In this document: positions 1 through 9,106 of the stretch, in pieces
Layout: every line of letters begins with the position of its first letter
How positions within the stretch are numbered: the first letter of the stretch is position 1
Assembly (NCBI GenBank): GCA_002471015.1
Contig: DKPB01000093.1
Location: 1 to 13,264 of the forward strand
Direction: 5' to 3'
DNA from: Stenotrophomonas sp. UBA7346
Lineage (GTDB): Bacteria > Pseudomonadota > Gammaproteobacteria > Xanthomonadales > Xanthomonadaceae
DNA: 13,264 bases
Position numbers and translations under genes: made by a program
Notes under the pieces: model-generated
The model's database searches: none
What the model saw: only the letters and a program-made list of their open reading frames with translations
What the model was told of the DNA's origin: nothing

Positions 1-12
1 AAGCGCAGCGCA

Positions 13-40
13 CCCGGGGCTCTTCACGCGGAACCCCGGG
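13..40 (-). terminator. possible terminator hairpin after the amidase gene
   Basis: A 7-bp perfect inverted repeat (cccgggg at 13-19, ccccggg at 34-40) with a 14-nt loop lies 34 bp beyond the amidase stop codon. Position and stem strength fit a 3' end structure for that transcript. On the minus strand the bases after the stem are not T-rich, so this is not a classic intrinsic terminator, and it could be a simple GC-rich palindrome. Confidence 0.35.
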
Positions 41-74
41 CACACCCGATCCACACCTACCCAAACTACCCCAC

Positions 75-2021
75 TCAGTTCTTTATCTGCACGTCATCGA
101 TGTACACATTGACGTCATACGCCGTATTGGCGTGATACAGCCATATCGCATCCAGCTTCACGCTGCTGGCGGTGATCGCACCATTGCCGTCCACCCAGGC
201 ATTCCACTGCGCCGCATCGCTCAACGACCACGACACATAGGTCCAGGTGTTGGCCGTAATCGCCTTGCTGGTCGAACGCTCGGTGCCATCACTGTCATCG
301 ATGCCCACCCCGACCGACGTGCCGCTGCCGCCACTCCACACCCAGAAACCCACCACGCCATTGCTGCGCGTCAACGCGGTATTGCTGGCCGGCGTGCCGC
401 TGCCGGACAACAGCCGTACCGCCCATGCCGCGCTGCTGGCAGTGTTGTCCTTCAACAACACCCGCAACGAACAACTGCCGTTCTTCTGCGTGGTGCAATC
501 GCGCGTTGCAGTGGATGCGGTGCTGATGCCGGTGGTGCTGCCCGAATAGCTGGGGCTGGTATTGAAATGGCCCACAGTGCTTTCAAAACGATCCAGATAG
601 GTCACCGTACCGGTGCCGCCGCCACTGCCCGGGTTCAACAGGGCGTAATACTTGGACCAGTTCCAGTTGATGCCCGGGTCGGTATGGGTCTGGCCGCTGT
701 AGTGCTGGTGGCCCTTGATCTTGACGCTGGTGGCCAGCACGTTGATGCCGCTGCTGGACGCGCCGCTGTAGGCGCTGGTGCAGCTGATCGCGCTGTAGGT
801 GCTGCAGAAGCTGCGCACCAATGCTGCCGATGACTCGTACATGGCATTGGTGTACCACGAGCTGTTGTCGATATAGCCCTCGTGCTCGATGCCCAGCGTA
901 TAACTGTTCTGGTTGCGCACATGCCAGGCGGTATCCGCATTGCGCACCATCTGCGTCACCTGGCCATCGGAGGAGCGGATCACGTAGTGCGCGCTGACTT
1001 GCGCGGAGGCATTCTTGAACCAGGAAATGGTGCCGGCATAGCTGCCCTGGGCGGTGTGTATCGTCACCGCACTCACCGCCGCCGAGCGCGAGGCGGTGTA
1101 GTTGGAGGCCGAGGCTGCACTCCAGATTGCCGGACCATAGTCGGTGCTCTGGATGCCTGCATCCAGTGCGGGCGCCGCCACCGTATTCGATGCACTGGCG
1201 CTGCGCGCCTGCAAGGTCTCGCTGATCGGATCCACCTGGTAGGCGTCGGTTTCGACGCGGTCCTTGCTGACATCCAGCCGCACCATCGGTGCGCGCAGCC
1301 TGACCAGTTGCGGCGCATCGAAGGCCTGCTCCCAGGCGATTGCGCGCTCCGGCACCACGATGCCACGGTCGTTGACGCCGCGGTCCTGGGCCAGCAACAC
1401 GTCATAGGCAAAGCTGGTGCGCGCATAGTCATCGACCGCGCTGCGCGCGGTAACGCCTGCATCACGCGGCGCATAGCCGGCATAGCGCATCAGGGCCGCG
1501 CGGATGGCTTCCGGCGCCGGCGCGCCGGCCTTGGCTGCAGCGGGATGGTCCTGACGGATCTGCGCATCCAGCAAGGCCGCTGCAGCGAGGATGTTGGTGG
1601 CCGCATCGGTGCGCACCGCGGCGCTGGAAACGCCCAGCAGTTTGGCGGCCTCGCCCACCTGGTCTTCAAAGCCAGCACCGGCATACAGGCCCATCACGCC
1701 CCACGACGGTGGCATGCGCAGGTGGGCGTGGTCCTGGTCCTTGGCGTCGGGTTGCAAGGGTGACCAACGGCTTTGCACATAGGCCAGCGATTCCAGCGTG
1801 CCACGCGGGATGCTGGGGTAGCGGCGGTAAGCCTGCTGGAAATAGCGCACATACATCGCCCGCAAGGGCAGCAGGCGCGCTTCTTCCATCTTCAACTGCA
1901 TCTCCAACACCTGTTCAGTGTCGGCGGCCGGTGCCTTGATGGCGGTTTGGGCAAGTGCGGGAACAACTACGGCACTGGTGATGACGGCAGACAGCAGCAC
2001 GGCGGTATGACGGTGCATCAT
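75..2021 (-). CDS. secreted N-acetylmuramoyl-L-alanine amidase (amidase_2) with N-terminal transglycosylase-like domain and C-terminal beta-sandwich domain
   Basis: This 648-residue protein is predicted to cleave the bond between MurNAc and L-Ala of peptidoglycan outside the cytoplasm. Residues 1-25 form a signal peptide (MMHRH, hydrophobic core, cut near ALA|QT). The start at 2021 is chosen because AGGGG lies 8 nt upstream and the signal peptide begins there; a frame open to 2102 would bury it. Residues about 35-200 look like a lysozyme/SLT fold (ESLAYVQSRWSP, SWGVMGLY, DAATNILAAAALL), but the glutamate of the usual ES pair is Gln83. Residues about 318-450 are amidase_2: likely zinc ligands are His322 (TIHTAQG), His438 (GHQH) and Asp448 (HTDPG), with a GIEHEG motif at 377-382. 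The site usually held by Lys in AmpD-like enzymes is His446. After a Gly-rich linker (about 464-473), residues 475-648 form a Ser/Thr/Trp-rich beta domain ending YIDDVQI, perhaps glycan-binding. Cys pairs 406/414 and 509/517 could form disulfides. It is separated from the upstream operon by 160 bp and is probably transcribed on its own. Confidence 0.9.
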   Translation of the reverse strand: MMHRHTAVLLSAVITSAVVVPALAQTAIKAPAADTEQVLEMQLKMEEARLLPLRAMYVRYFQQAYRRYPSIPRGTLESLAYVQSRWSPLQPDAKDQDHAHLRMPPSWGVMGLYAGAGFEDQVGEAAKLLGVSSAAVRTDAATNILAAAALLDAQIRQDHPAAAKAGAPAPEAIRAALMRYAGYAPRDAGVTARSAVDDYARTSFAYDVLLAQDRGVNDRGIVVPERAIAWEQAFDAPQLVRLRAPMVRLDVSKDRVETDAYQVDPISETLQARSASASNTVAAPALDAGIQSTDYGPAIWSAASASNYTASRSAAVSAVTIHTAQGSYAGTISWFKNASAQVSAHYVIRSSDGQVTQMVRNADTAWHVRNQNSYTLGIEHEGYIDNSSWYTNAMYESSAALVRSFCSTYSAISCTSAYSGASSSGINVLATSVKIKGHQHYSGQTHTDPGINWNWSKYYALLNPGSGGGTGTVTYLDRFESTVGHFNTSPSYSGSTTGISTASTATRDCTTQKNGSCSLRVLLKDNTASSAAWAVRLLSGSGTPASNTALTRSNGVVGFWVWSGGSGTSVGVGIDDSDGTERSTSKAITANTWTYVSWSLSDAAQWNAWVDGNGAITASSVKLDAIWLYHANTAYDVNVYIDDVQIKN

Positions 2022-2181
2022 CGGTAGGACCCCTAGCTTGGAACCCCCTGCACCCGTGTTTCTACCGTAGCGACGTTGCCGATGGGTGAAGAGCGGCATC
2101 AATCAGTGATCGCTGTCATGCCCTTGGTGGACGTGCGTCGCAGCTGCGCAGCATGCTGTGCGCGTGCAGCGCAGGTGGAAA
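2022..2181 (-). other. intergenic spacer before the amidase gene
   Basis: This 160-bp gap is by far the longest within the left half of the window and probably contains the amidase promoter. I found no convincing -35/-10 pair. The best near-match is ATGACA with no good -10 at normal spacing. A perfect 10-nt palindrome, CAGCATGCTG (2149-2158), lies about 25 bp beyond the stop of the upstream gene inside GC-rich flanks. It might help end the operon transcript but lacks a T-tract. Confidence 0.3.
2030..2034 (-). promoter_or_regulatory. ribosome binding site of the amidase gene
   Basis: On the minus strand AGGGG stands 8 nt before tandem ATG codons (2021 and 2018). It supports a start here over the upstream in-frame ATG at 2102, which would put 27 hydrophilic residues in front of the signal peptide. 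Confidence 0.65.
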
Positions 2182-3909
2182 TCAGGCGGAAGCAGATTGA
2201 ACCGTGCGTCGGCGCTCGAACCACCACAACGCGGCGGCGACGATCACGAAACCCAATAACCACGGCCAACGTGGGCCAGGGATGGGCAGCGGCGCGGTAC
2301 GCGTAACGCCACCGCTCAACGCCAGGGTGGCTTCGCGCATCTGCTGTGCGTGCATGGCCGCAGCCTTGGCGGGGTCCAATAGCAGCAGGCTTTCCTGTTG
2401 CCCGGCCGCTTCGATGCGGTGCCAACCGGCGTGCTGTGGCCAGGCGGCAACACAGCCGCCTGCTGCGGGATCGGGCAGCAGCGCAGTGCGGCTTTCATCT
2501 TCGGCAATCACGCTCACCGGGGCCTTCAAACCACACAGGCTGATCCGCTCGCCACGCCACGCCCAGGCCGGCAGCGCGGGTGGGGCTGCGTTGGTGCTTG
2601 GCCTTGCCACGGCTGACAACACCGCATTCCACAGCTCGGCATGCGCGCCTGCATGCCCGGCCAGCACCAAGGCATAGCTGTCGGTGATCGGCAGCAAACC
2701 CACGCGGCCCAGGCCGAGGGCACGCCAGCCACCAATCGCGCCGCCATCTGCCGCGACCAGCAAGGGCACCACGTCGGGGCTGCTGATATCGATGTTGAAG
2801 CGCTCGACGCTGAGTGTGGCGGCGTCCTGTCCTTCATTGGTGGCGACTTGCAGGGCTACCGGTCGGGTCTGATCGCCACCGCGTGCCTGCAGGCCCCACT
2901 CGCGCAGGGCGCGGCGTGCATTGCCATCCAGCGCGCCGCTGGTGCGCACCAGCACGCCCAGGCCTGCACGGACTGCTGCGCTGATTGCGTTGCGCTGCGC
3001 GGCAGGCAGGGCAGCAAGCCGACGCTCGTCCAGCACCAGCAGATCAAGGCGTGCAAGCGTGGCTGCATCCAGCGCCGCCGGTGCATCGCCCAGTTGCAGG
3101 CCGCCACCTACCAGCATGCTGGTTTGTACGTTGGCGCCAATATCGGTGGCCCAGCGCTGCAGGTACTTCAGCTCCGGCCCGGGCGCGCCGGCCAGCAGGC
3201 GCAGGGCGGGCGCGGTGATGGCGCGCACGCGCACCGGCACCGGCAGTTGGTCCAGCACCTGGCCGCGCTCATCGAGCACACGCAGGGCAAACAGCACGTC
3301 GCCCGCATCGCGCGCACTGGCGCCGAGCGTGACGCGGCCAGCCTTGTCCGGCGCGGCGATGGCGGCGCGATGGCCGGCCGGGTCCAGCAGTTCCACGCGT
3401 GCGCGAGGCAGGCCTTGCACACGGGCATGCACGTTGAAGCCGGCACCTGGCGCAAGCAAGGGCGGCGCCTGCAGTTGCACCAGGCCACGCGGCGCGGCGT
3501 TCGGCAGGAAGCGCACCGCCGGCAAGGCCGCATCGCGATCGCGTGCGGGCAAGCCTTGGCCGACGATCACCACATCGCGCGTGCCCGGGTGCTGGCGCAA
3601 CGCGGTTGCCAGGTCCGGCACCGGCGTTGCGTCGCGCAGTGCCGGTGCCTCCGGCAGACGCACAACGGCTGCGGCAGGCACGGACGCCAGCGCTGCGGCA
3701 TCCGCGCCGGCGCTGGCCACCAGCAGGGTGCCGGCATGGCCGGGGCGCGCAGGTGGTTGCAGGGTGAAATACAGCAGCACGGCGGCGAGCAGCTGCAGCA
3801 CCAGCAGGGCAGCCAATCGTGGCGCGGACGGGCGCGGTGCCAGCGCAAAGCGCAGGCTGCCAAGCAGTATGGCAAGCACGATCAGCAGCAAGGGCAGCCA
3901 GGACATCAT
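2182..3909 (-). CDS. inner-membrane protein with Ig-like and degenerate glutamine-amidotransferase-like domain
   Basis: The function is unknown. This 575-residue protein is the last gene of the MoxR operon. Membrane segments are visible at about 4-24, 32-50 and 546-564, the last followed by the basic tail FERRR, so the long central part (about 52-545) should face the periplasm. Residues about 148-230 are beta-rich and look like an Ig-type sandwich. Residues about 235-345 resemble the class I glutamine-amidotransferase-like fold of large membrane proteins found beside MoxR/DUF58 genes (COG5426 type): a strand ending LDLLVLDE, a helix, then AGLGVLVRTSG. No nucleophilic Cys is present in this part, so it should be non-catalytic. 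Its ATG overlaps the upstream stop as ATGA (3906-3909), which fixes the start and implies coupled translation. The family assignment is from memory and is less sure than the topology. Confidence 0.8.
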   Translation of the reverse strand: MMSWLPLLLIVLAILLGSLRFALAPRPSAPRLAALLVLQLLAAVLLYFTLQPPARPGHAGTLLVASAGADAAALASVPAAAVVRLPEAPALRDATPVPDLATALRQHPGTRDVVIVGQGLPARDRDAALPAVRFLPNAAPRGLVQLQAPPLLAPGAGFNVHARVQGLPRARVELLDPAGHRAAIAAPDKAGRVTLGASARDAGDVLFALRVLDERGQVLDQLPVPVRVRAITAPALRLLAGAPGPELKYLQRWATDIGANVQTSMLVGGGLQLGDAPAALDAATLARLDLLVLDERRLAALPAAQRNAISAAVRAGLGVLVRTSGALDGNARRALREWGLQARGGDQTRPVALQVATNEGQDAATLSVERFNIDISSPDVVPLLVAADGGAIGGWRALGLGRVGLLPITDSYALVLAGHAGAHAELWNAVLSAVARPSTNAAPPALPAWAWRGERISLCGLKAPVSVIAEDESRTALLPDPAAGGCVAAWPQHAGWHRIEAAGQQESLLLLDPAKAAAMHAQQMREATLALSGGVTRTAPLPIPGPRWPWLLGFVIVAAALWWFERRRTVQSASA

Positions 3910-6047
3910 CGGGCGGGCTCCGTTGGCGTGCCGAGTGCTTCAAGGTAGCGGCGTCCGCCGGCATCGGCGGCGTTGCGGCGTGCTGGCGGACCTTCGGCGC
4001 GCCGCAATGCCGGCCACAGCTGGTCGCGCAGCTGCTGCCGGCAACGCTGGCAATCGGGCTGCTGGCGCAATGCATCGATGGCGGCTACGACATCCAGCGG
4101 ATCGGGCACGGCATCGGGATGGGCGTCCAACCAACGGGTGAGCGCATCCAGATCGACGGCCTGCATGGGCGCGGCCAGTGCCTGCCAGGCGCTGGCAACC
4201 ACGCCGTCGGCGGCAGGCCGTGCCGCCAGCTGTACACCACGATTGCCCAGGCCATCGCGTTTGCCGGTCATGCGTCGGGCCATGTCGATGGGCGGCAGTT
4301 CGCTGCCCACCCGCGCCAGATAGATGCGTTCGGCCTGCTGCACCTGCTTGATGAAACCCAGCGCCTTGTAGGCGTAGGGCAGCGCCTGATCCGGATGGCC
4401 GTGGCGCAGATGGCCTTCGGACTGCCACATCTGGTCGAGCGCGGACTTCAGGATGGCGCGGGTCTGCGGGTCCAGCAGGGTGGCAGCTTCGGCGTGATCG
4501 TGGGTGTGACCGTACTCGGACAGCACGTCGGTGGCGCTGCCGAATACCGGCGCGCTGCCGCTGCTGCCGCCATGGTCGTGGCCGTCATCATCGGCGTGAT
4601 CGGCATGGCTGTCGGCGGTGGGCGCATCACCGGTGGGCAGGTCGCCGGTCGGCGGTGGCTTGGCACCGCCTTCGGCTTCCTCGCCGAGGAACTGGCCGTA
4701 GCGCAGGCGCAGGATGCGCTGGTCCACACCGATCGCATCGGCGCGCTTGGTGAAGGTGTCGGCGTCCAGGCTGCCGCGTTGTTTCAGCAGGGCTTCGGCG
4801 TCGATGATGATCTGCCGCTGGCTGCGGAAGTAGGCTGGCATCACCTTCTTGATTGCGCCTTCCAGATCGCTGGCCTGCACCTGCTGCTCGCTGGGCAGGC
4901 GCAGGATCAGGCTGGCGCTGCGCGCCTCCTGTGGCTGCGGGCTGCGGTTGTCACGCACGGTGAGGCGCGCGACGACTTCGTCGCCCGGCGCCAGCCCAAG
5001 CGCAGCCAGATCGGCGCTGTAGGCGAAGCGTCGTGCCGTGGCCGGGCCGCTGCCGCTCAGGCTGAGCTGGCGCTGCTGGAAGCTGATGTTCTCGCCCGTG
5101 CCTTTGGCGGTGGTGATATCCAGCGTTGCGGTGCCGTTGACGCCAAAGTCGTCGCTGGCTTCGAAGCGCAGCTGCCAGCTGCGCTGGCGCGGTGCGGCCT
5201 GGTTGAGTGTCTGCGCGGGCTCGATCACCTTCACCTGCGGTGGGCGGTCCACCACCACCTCCAGCCGATAGGCGCGGCCGGCCTCGGCCATGGCCGGGCT
5301 GGTATGGATGCGGTACAGGCCTGCGCGCTGCACTACGTGGTTTCCGCGCCAATCGTCGCCATCGCGCTGCAGGGCCACGCGGCGGCCGTCGTGGAACTGC
5401 AGCCATGCCTGCTGTGGCTGTGGCGAAAACTGCAGGCGCCATTGCAGCTGGCTGCCTTGCAGGGCGCGCGCATCGAGTTTTTCGCCCGCGCTTGCGGCCT
5501 GGCCGCTATAGGCGGGCGGTGTGACCTGCAGCCAGCTGCCCCGCAGTACCGGTGCGGTGTCGCGTGCCACGCGCTCGGTCGTTGCCGTGCCGGCATCGGT
5601 GCCGGTCATGCCCGCTGCGCGTGGCCATAGCAGCGCTGCGCTGGTCAGCAGTATGGCAAGCAACCAGCACAGCACCACCGCGCGCCACGGCCAGCGTGGG
5701 CGCAAGTCCGGTGGATCGCGCTGCAGTTGTTGTTCGACGTGGCGGCGCTGACGTTGTTGCAGCGGATTGAGTGCATCGCTGGCGGCGAACAGCAGGTCGG
5801 CGCTGTCCTCCAGACGCGGATGCTCGTTCAGGCGTTTGATCAGCCAGCGTGTATCCAGGTGGCGGGCGCGCCACATCGCCAACGCGGCTACCAGCAGCGC
5901 TGCGACGGTGCCGACGATAGAGGCCGCGTCCAGCCCAAGCATGCGCGCTACGAGCGCGGCTACCGCAAGCGCCACCGGCAGGCCGGCTACCAGGGTGATC
6001 AGCAGGCAGCGGCGTCGCGCCGCCTGCAGCAGCTCGCGCGCCTTCAT
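3906..6047 (-). CDS. DUF4175-like inner-membrane protein with His-rich acidic loop
   Basis: This is a predicted structural or scaffold partner of the MoxR/DUF58 system; no enzymatic motif is seen. The start at 6047 gives 713 residues and an ATGA overlap with the upstream stop (6044-6047). An in-frame ATG at 6083 would add 12 residues and overlap the upstream gene by 40 bp, so it is less likely. Two membrane segments lie at about 13-58 and a third at about 123-142 (AVVLCWLLAILL), each followed by basic residues. Residues about 165-390 are beta-rich repeats (for example VTPPAYSG and FEASDDFGVNGTATLDI), the layout of DUF4175-type proteins from MoxR operons. Then come a helical region, a Pro/Gly/Asp linker and a His/Asp-rich stretch (479-492, seven to eight acidic residues and five His) with GHTHDH at 513-518. 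The C-terminal quarter is helical and has a CQRC pair at 666-669. The family call is moderately sure; topology and start are firmer. Confidence 0.8.
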   Translation of the reverse strand: MKARELLQAARRRCLLITLVAGLPVALAVAALVARMLGLDAASIVGTVAALLVAALAMWRARHLDTRWLIKRLNEHPRLEDSADLLFAASDALNPLQQRQRRHVEQQLQRDPPDLRPRWPWRAVVLCWLLAILLTSAALLWPRAAGMTGTDAGTATTERVARDTAPVLRGSWLQVTPPAYSGQAASAGEKLDARALQGSQLQWRLQFSPQPQQAWLQFHDGRRVALQRDGDDWRGNHVVQRAGLYRIHTSPAMAEAGRAYRLEVVVDRPPQVKVIEPAQTLNQAAPRQRSWQLRFEASDDFGVNGTATLDITTAKGTGENISFQQRQLSLSGSGPATARRFAYSADLAALGLAPGDEVVARLTVRDNRSPQPQEARSASLILRLPSEQQVQASDLEGAIKKVMPAYFRSQRQIIIDAEALLKQRGSLDADTFTKRADAIGVDQRILRLRYGQFLGEEAEGGAKPPPTGDLPTGDAPTADSHADHADDDGHDHGGSSGSAPVFGSATDVLSEYGHTHDHAEAATLLDPQTRAILKSALDQMWQSEGHLRHGHPDQALPYAYKALGFIKQVQQAERIYLARVGSELPPIDMARRMTGKRDGLGNRGVQLAARPAADGVVASAWQALAAPMQAVDLDALTRWLDAHPDAVPDPLDVVAAIDALRQQPDCQRCRQQLRDQLWPALRRAEGPPARRNAADAGGRRYLEALGTPTEPAR

Positions 6048-7192
6048 GGCGGGCCCCGGCGGCGCGGTGCGCTGGCGAGCCAACGCTCAAGCAGGAACAG
6101 CAGGGCGATGGCCAGCAGCAGCCAATGGCTCAGTTCGGTTGCCGCCTGCGGGTAGGCGGCAGCGCCTGCCTGCGGCTGCATGCCCGCCGCCAGGGCACGT
6201 CGCGGGGTGCTTGGCGGCTGCACGATGGCGCGCAGCTGCGCGGGGAAGTCGGCCTCCAGCAGCACCGGCAGGGTGGAGGCCTGCAGCGGTGCGGCCCAGC
6301 GCAGCCACTGTCCCTGCGCGCTGCTGATCTGTTCCAGCACCAGCGTGCCTGCGGCATCGCGCCACAATGGCGTGCGTTGTGCATCTGCAGGCACCGGCGT
6401 GCGTGCATCTACCAGCAGCGTGTTGCCGGACCGCAGCTCAGCGCGCACGCTGGCGGGCAATGGCTTGGCCGATAGCCAGACATGCAGTGCCTGTGTGTCG
6501 GTGAACGCGGTATCGTCGCCCGCGGTGTCGGGCTTGGCGGTGTTCCAGGCGCTGGCCAGCGCGTTGAGGTAACGCAGCCCTTGCGTGCCGCCTGCGTCAT
6601 GGCGGATCTGCAAACGCGGTGAGGGCGATACGGTTGCCGCGTTCGTTGCCGGGGTCTGTTCGATTACCTGCCAGCGCACCGCGCGTGAGAGCTGCACGCG
6701 TTGTGCATCCAGCCCATCCAGCACGGTGGGCACCACCACGGTAAGCGGGGCGTCGGCTGGCAGGCTGGCATCCAGCTCACGCAACAGGCTGGCGATAGGC
6801 TGCGCCGGCGTTGGTGCGCTGTTCTGATCGATGCGCGGGAAGCCCGGTGCCAACCACAGCCACTGCGCATCGGTTGCAGCCACGGCCGCTTGCGCGGCGG
6901 CGACGTCCAGGCCCGGCAGTACCGCGACGCGGGCTTGGGTGTCGGCCACGCCGGTCAGTGCCGGCCGTGCCAGCAGCACGGCGAGCAGGGCCAGCAACAG
7001 CAGGCGCAGGAGCAGCAGCGGCCATTCGTCAAAGCGGATGCGGCGGCGCGGCCGCGGTTTGGCCGACAACCAGCGCAGTGCAGCGAAATCGATGATGCGC
7101 TGTTCGCTGCGCCGGGCAAGATGGATCAGCAGTGGCAGCAGCAAGGCGGCCAAGGCGATGAAGCCCGCCGGGAACAACCACAGCAGACTCAT
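6044..7192 (-). CDS. BatA N-terminal domain membrane protein lacking a VWA domain
   Basis: This 382-residue protein begins with the hallmark of the BatA/aerotolerance N-terminal domain (PF07584 type): a first membrane helix at 3-24 (LLWLFPAGFIALAALLLPLLIHL), the RRSEQRIIDFAALRWL segment, then RRRIRFDEWPLLLLRLLLLALLAVLLARPAL with a second helix at 57-79. In true BatA a von Willebrand A domain with a DxSxS metal site follows. Here residues 80-355 have no such site and look like a degenerate alpha/beta region (VAVLPGLD, WLWLAPG, VVVPTVLDG). A third helix lies at about 356-370 near the C-terminus. It probably anchors or receives the DUF58/MoxR pair at the membrane. The ATG overlaps the DUF58 stop (ATGA at 7189-7192), and its own stop overlaps the next start, so translation is likely coupled in a chain. 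Confidence 0.87.
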   Translation of the reverse strand: MSLLWLFPAGFIALAALLLPLLIHLARRSEQRIIDFAALRWLSAKPRPRRRIRFDEWPLLLLRLLLLALLAVLLARPALTGVADTQARVAVLPGLDVAAAQAAVAATDAQWLWLAPGFPRIDQNSAPTPAQPIASLLRELDASLPADAPLTVVVPTVLDGLDAQRVQLSRAVRWQVIEQTPATNAATVSPSPRLQIRHDAGGTQGLRYLNALASAWNTAKPDTAGDDTAFTDTQALHVWLSAKPLPASVRAELRSGNTLLVDARTPVPADAQRTPLWRDAAGTLVLEQISSAQGQWLRWAAPLQASTLPVLLEADFPAQLRAIVQPPSTPRRALAAGMQPQAGAAAYPQAATELSHWLLLAIALLFLLERWLASAPRRRGPP

Positions 7193-8091
7193 GCGCCGCT
7201 CCCTGCGCGGCGGCCAAATAGGCGCTGCAGGGGCGCGTCGATGGCCTCATCCAGATAGCCGGTGTCGTGACGGATGCCGGCTGCCTGCAGGCGCGCATCC
7301 AGTACGCGCTGTGCTTCCTTGAAGCGGGCAAGGTAGTCGGCGCGCACAGCGGCGCCATCGCTGAGCAGCTCGTCGCCGGTTTCCGGATCGCGGAAGCGGT
7401 GGCCATCGCGGAATGGGAAATCCCGTTCCTCCACGGTCAGCAATTGCAGGTGCACCACATCGCGCCCGGCCTTGGCCAGGCGCTCGGCCAGCTCAACACC
7501 TGCGGCATCAAAGCCATCACCGATCATCACCACCAGATCATTGCTGGCGATGCGTTCCCACAAGGGCGACAGCTTCTGCTGTGGCGGCCATTGCCCTGCA
7601 GCCTTCAACGCATGCAGTTGAAGGTGCAGCCGATCACGTTGGCGCAGGCCGTTTCCAGCTGGCAGCAGCTGCACGCCATCACCGCCAAGTGCGATCAGGC
7701 CGAAGGCATCGCCTTGCTGCAGGGCCAGCTCGGCCACGCAGGCCAGCACTGCCTTGGCCGCATCCAGCCGCTGCCAATCCGGCCATGCGCGGTCGGCCTG
7801 GCCCATCGAGGCGCTGCAGTCGAGCAGCAGCCAGACGGTGACCGGGCTTTCGCGCTCGGATTCGCGCACGAAGAAACGGTCCGAGCGCGCATAGAGTTTC
7901 CAGTCGATCTGGCGTAGCTCGTCGCCGGGCTCGTAGGCGCGGTACTGCGCGAACTCCAGCCCGGCACCACGGCTGCGGCTGGCATGCGCACCGATGCCGC
8001 GGCTGCCGCTGGCCCGCTGCGGCCACAGCCGCAGGCTGCGCAGGCGGCTGCGCACATCGGCGGGTATCAGCGGTGGCGTGGCGGCAGCCAT
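7189..8091 (-). CDS. DUF58 protein with von Willebrand factor A metal site
   Basis: This 300-residue cytoplasmic protein is the usual partner of MoxR ATPases. The DUF58 signature is clear: GAGLEFAQYRAYEPGDELR at 42-60, then QIDWKLYARSDR at 61-72. It leads into a VWA-like fold with strand VTVWLLLDCSASMG, where Asp91, Ser93 and Ser95 form the DxSxS metal site. A second VWA strand, DLVVMIGDGFD (175-185), supplies the other conserved acidic position. No membrane helix is seen. By analogy to MoxR-VWA pairs, it may guide the ATPase to a client; that role is inferred. It starts 15 bp after the MoxR stop with only a weak ribosome site, so expression probably depends on the upstream gene. The stop overlaps the BatA-like start. 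Confidence 0.93.
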   Translation of the reverse strand: MAAATPPLIPADVRSRLRSLRLWPQRASGSRGIGAHASRSRGAGLEFAQYRAYEPGDELRQIDWKLYARSDRFFVRESERESPVTVWLLLDCSASMGQADRAWPDWQRLDAAKAVLACVAELALQQGDAFGLIALGGDGVQLLPAGNGLRQRDRLHLQLHALKAAGQWPPQQKLSPLWERIASNDLVVMIGDGFDAAGVELAERLAKAGRDVVHLQLLTVEERDFPFRDGHRFRDPETGDELLSDGAAVRADYLARFKEAQRVLDARLQAAGIRHDTGYLDEAIDAPLQRLFGRRAGSGA

Positions 8092-8106
8092 GCGTCAGCG
8101 TTCGTA

Positions 8107-9102
<996 letters not shown>

Positions 9103-9106
9103 GCGG

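Noticed and set aside
2022..2102. N-terminal extension of the amidase from the ATG at 2102
   Set aside because: It would place 27 hydrophilic residues before an evident signal peptide, while a ribosome site fits the ATG at 2021.
2149..2158. CAGCATGCTG palindrome as operon terminator
   Set aside because: The stem is short with essentially no loop and no T-tract follows on the minus strand.
2641..3948. 435-codon plus-strand open frame opposite the GATase-like membrane protein
   Set aside because: Its composition is that of a shadow frame (Gln, His, Arg and Ala rich), and it has no ribosome site or domain.
3819..5630. 603-codon plus-strand open frame opposite the DUF4175-like gene
   Set aside because: It is antisense to a gene with clear membrane helices and coupled start and stop. 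Its product is a low-complexity mix rich in Ala, Gly, His and Gln typical of shadow frames in high-GC DNA.
6048..6083. Start of the DUF4175-like gene at 6083
   Set aside because: The ATG at 6047 forms an ATGA overlap as at the two other junctions of this operon. The longer form overlaps the previous gene by 40 bp and adds a Pro/Arg-rich stub.
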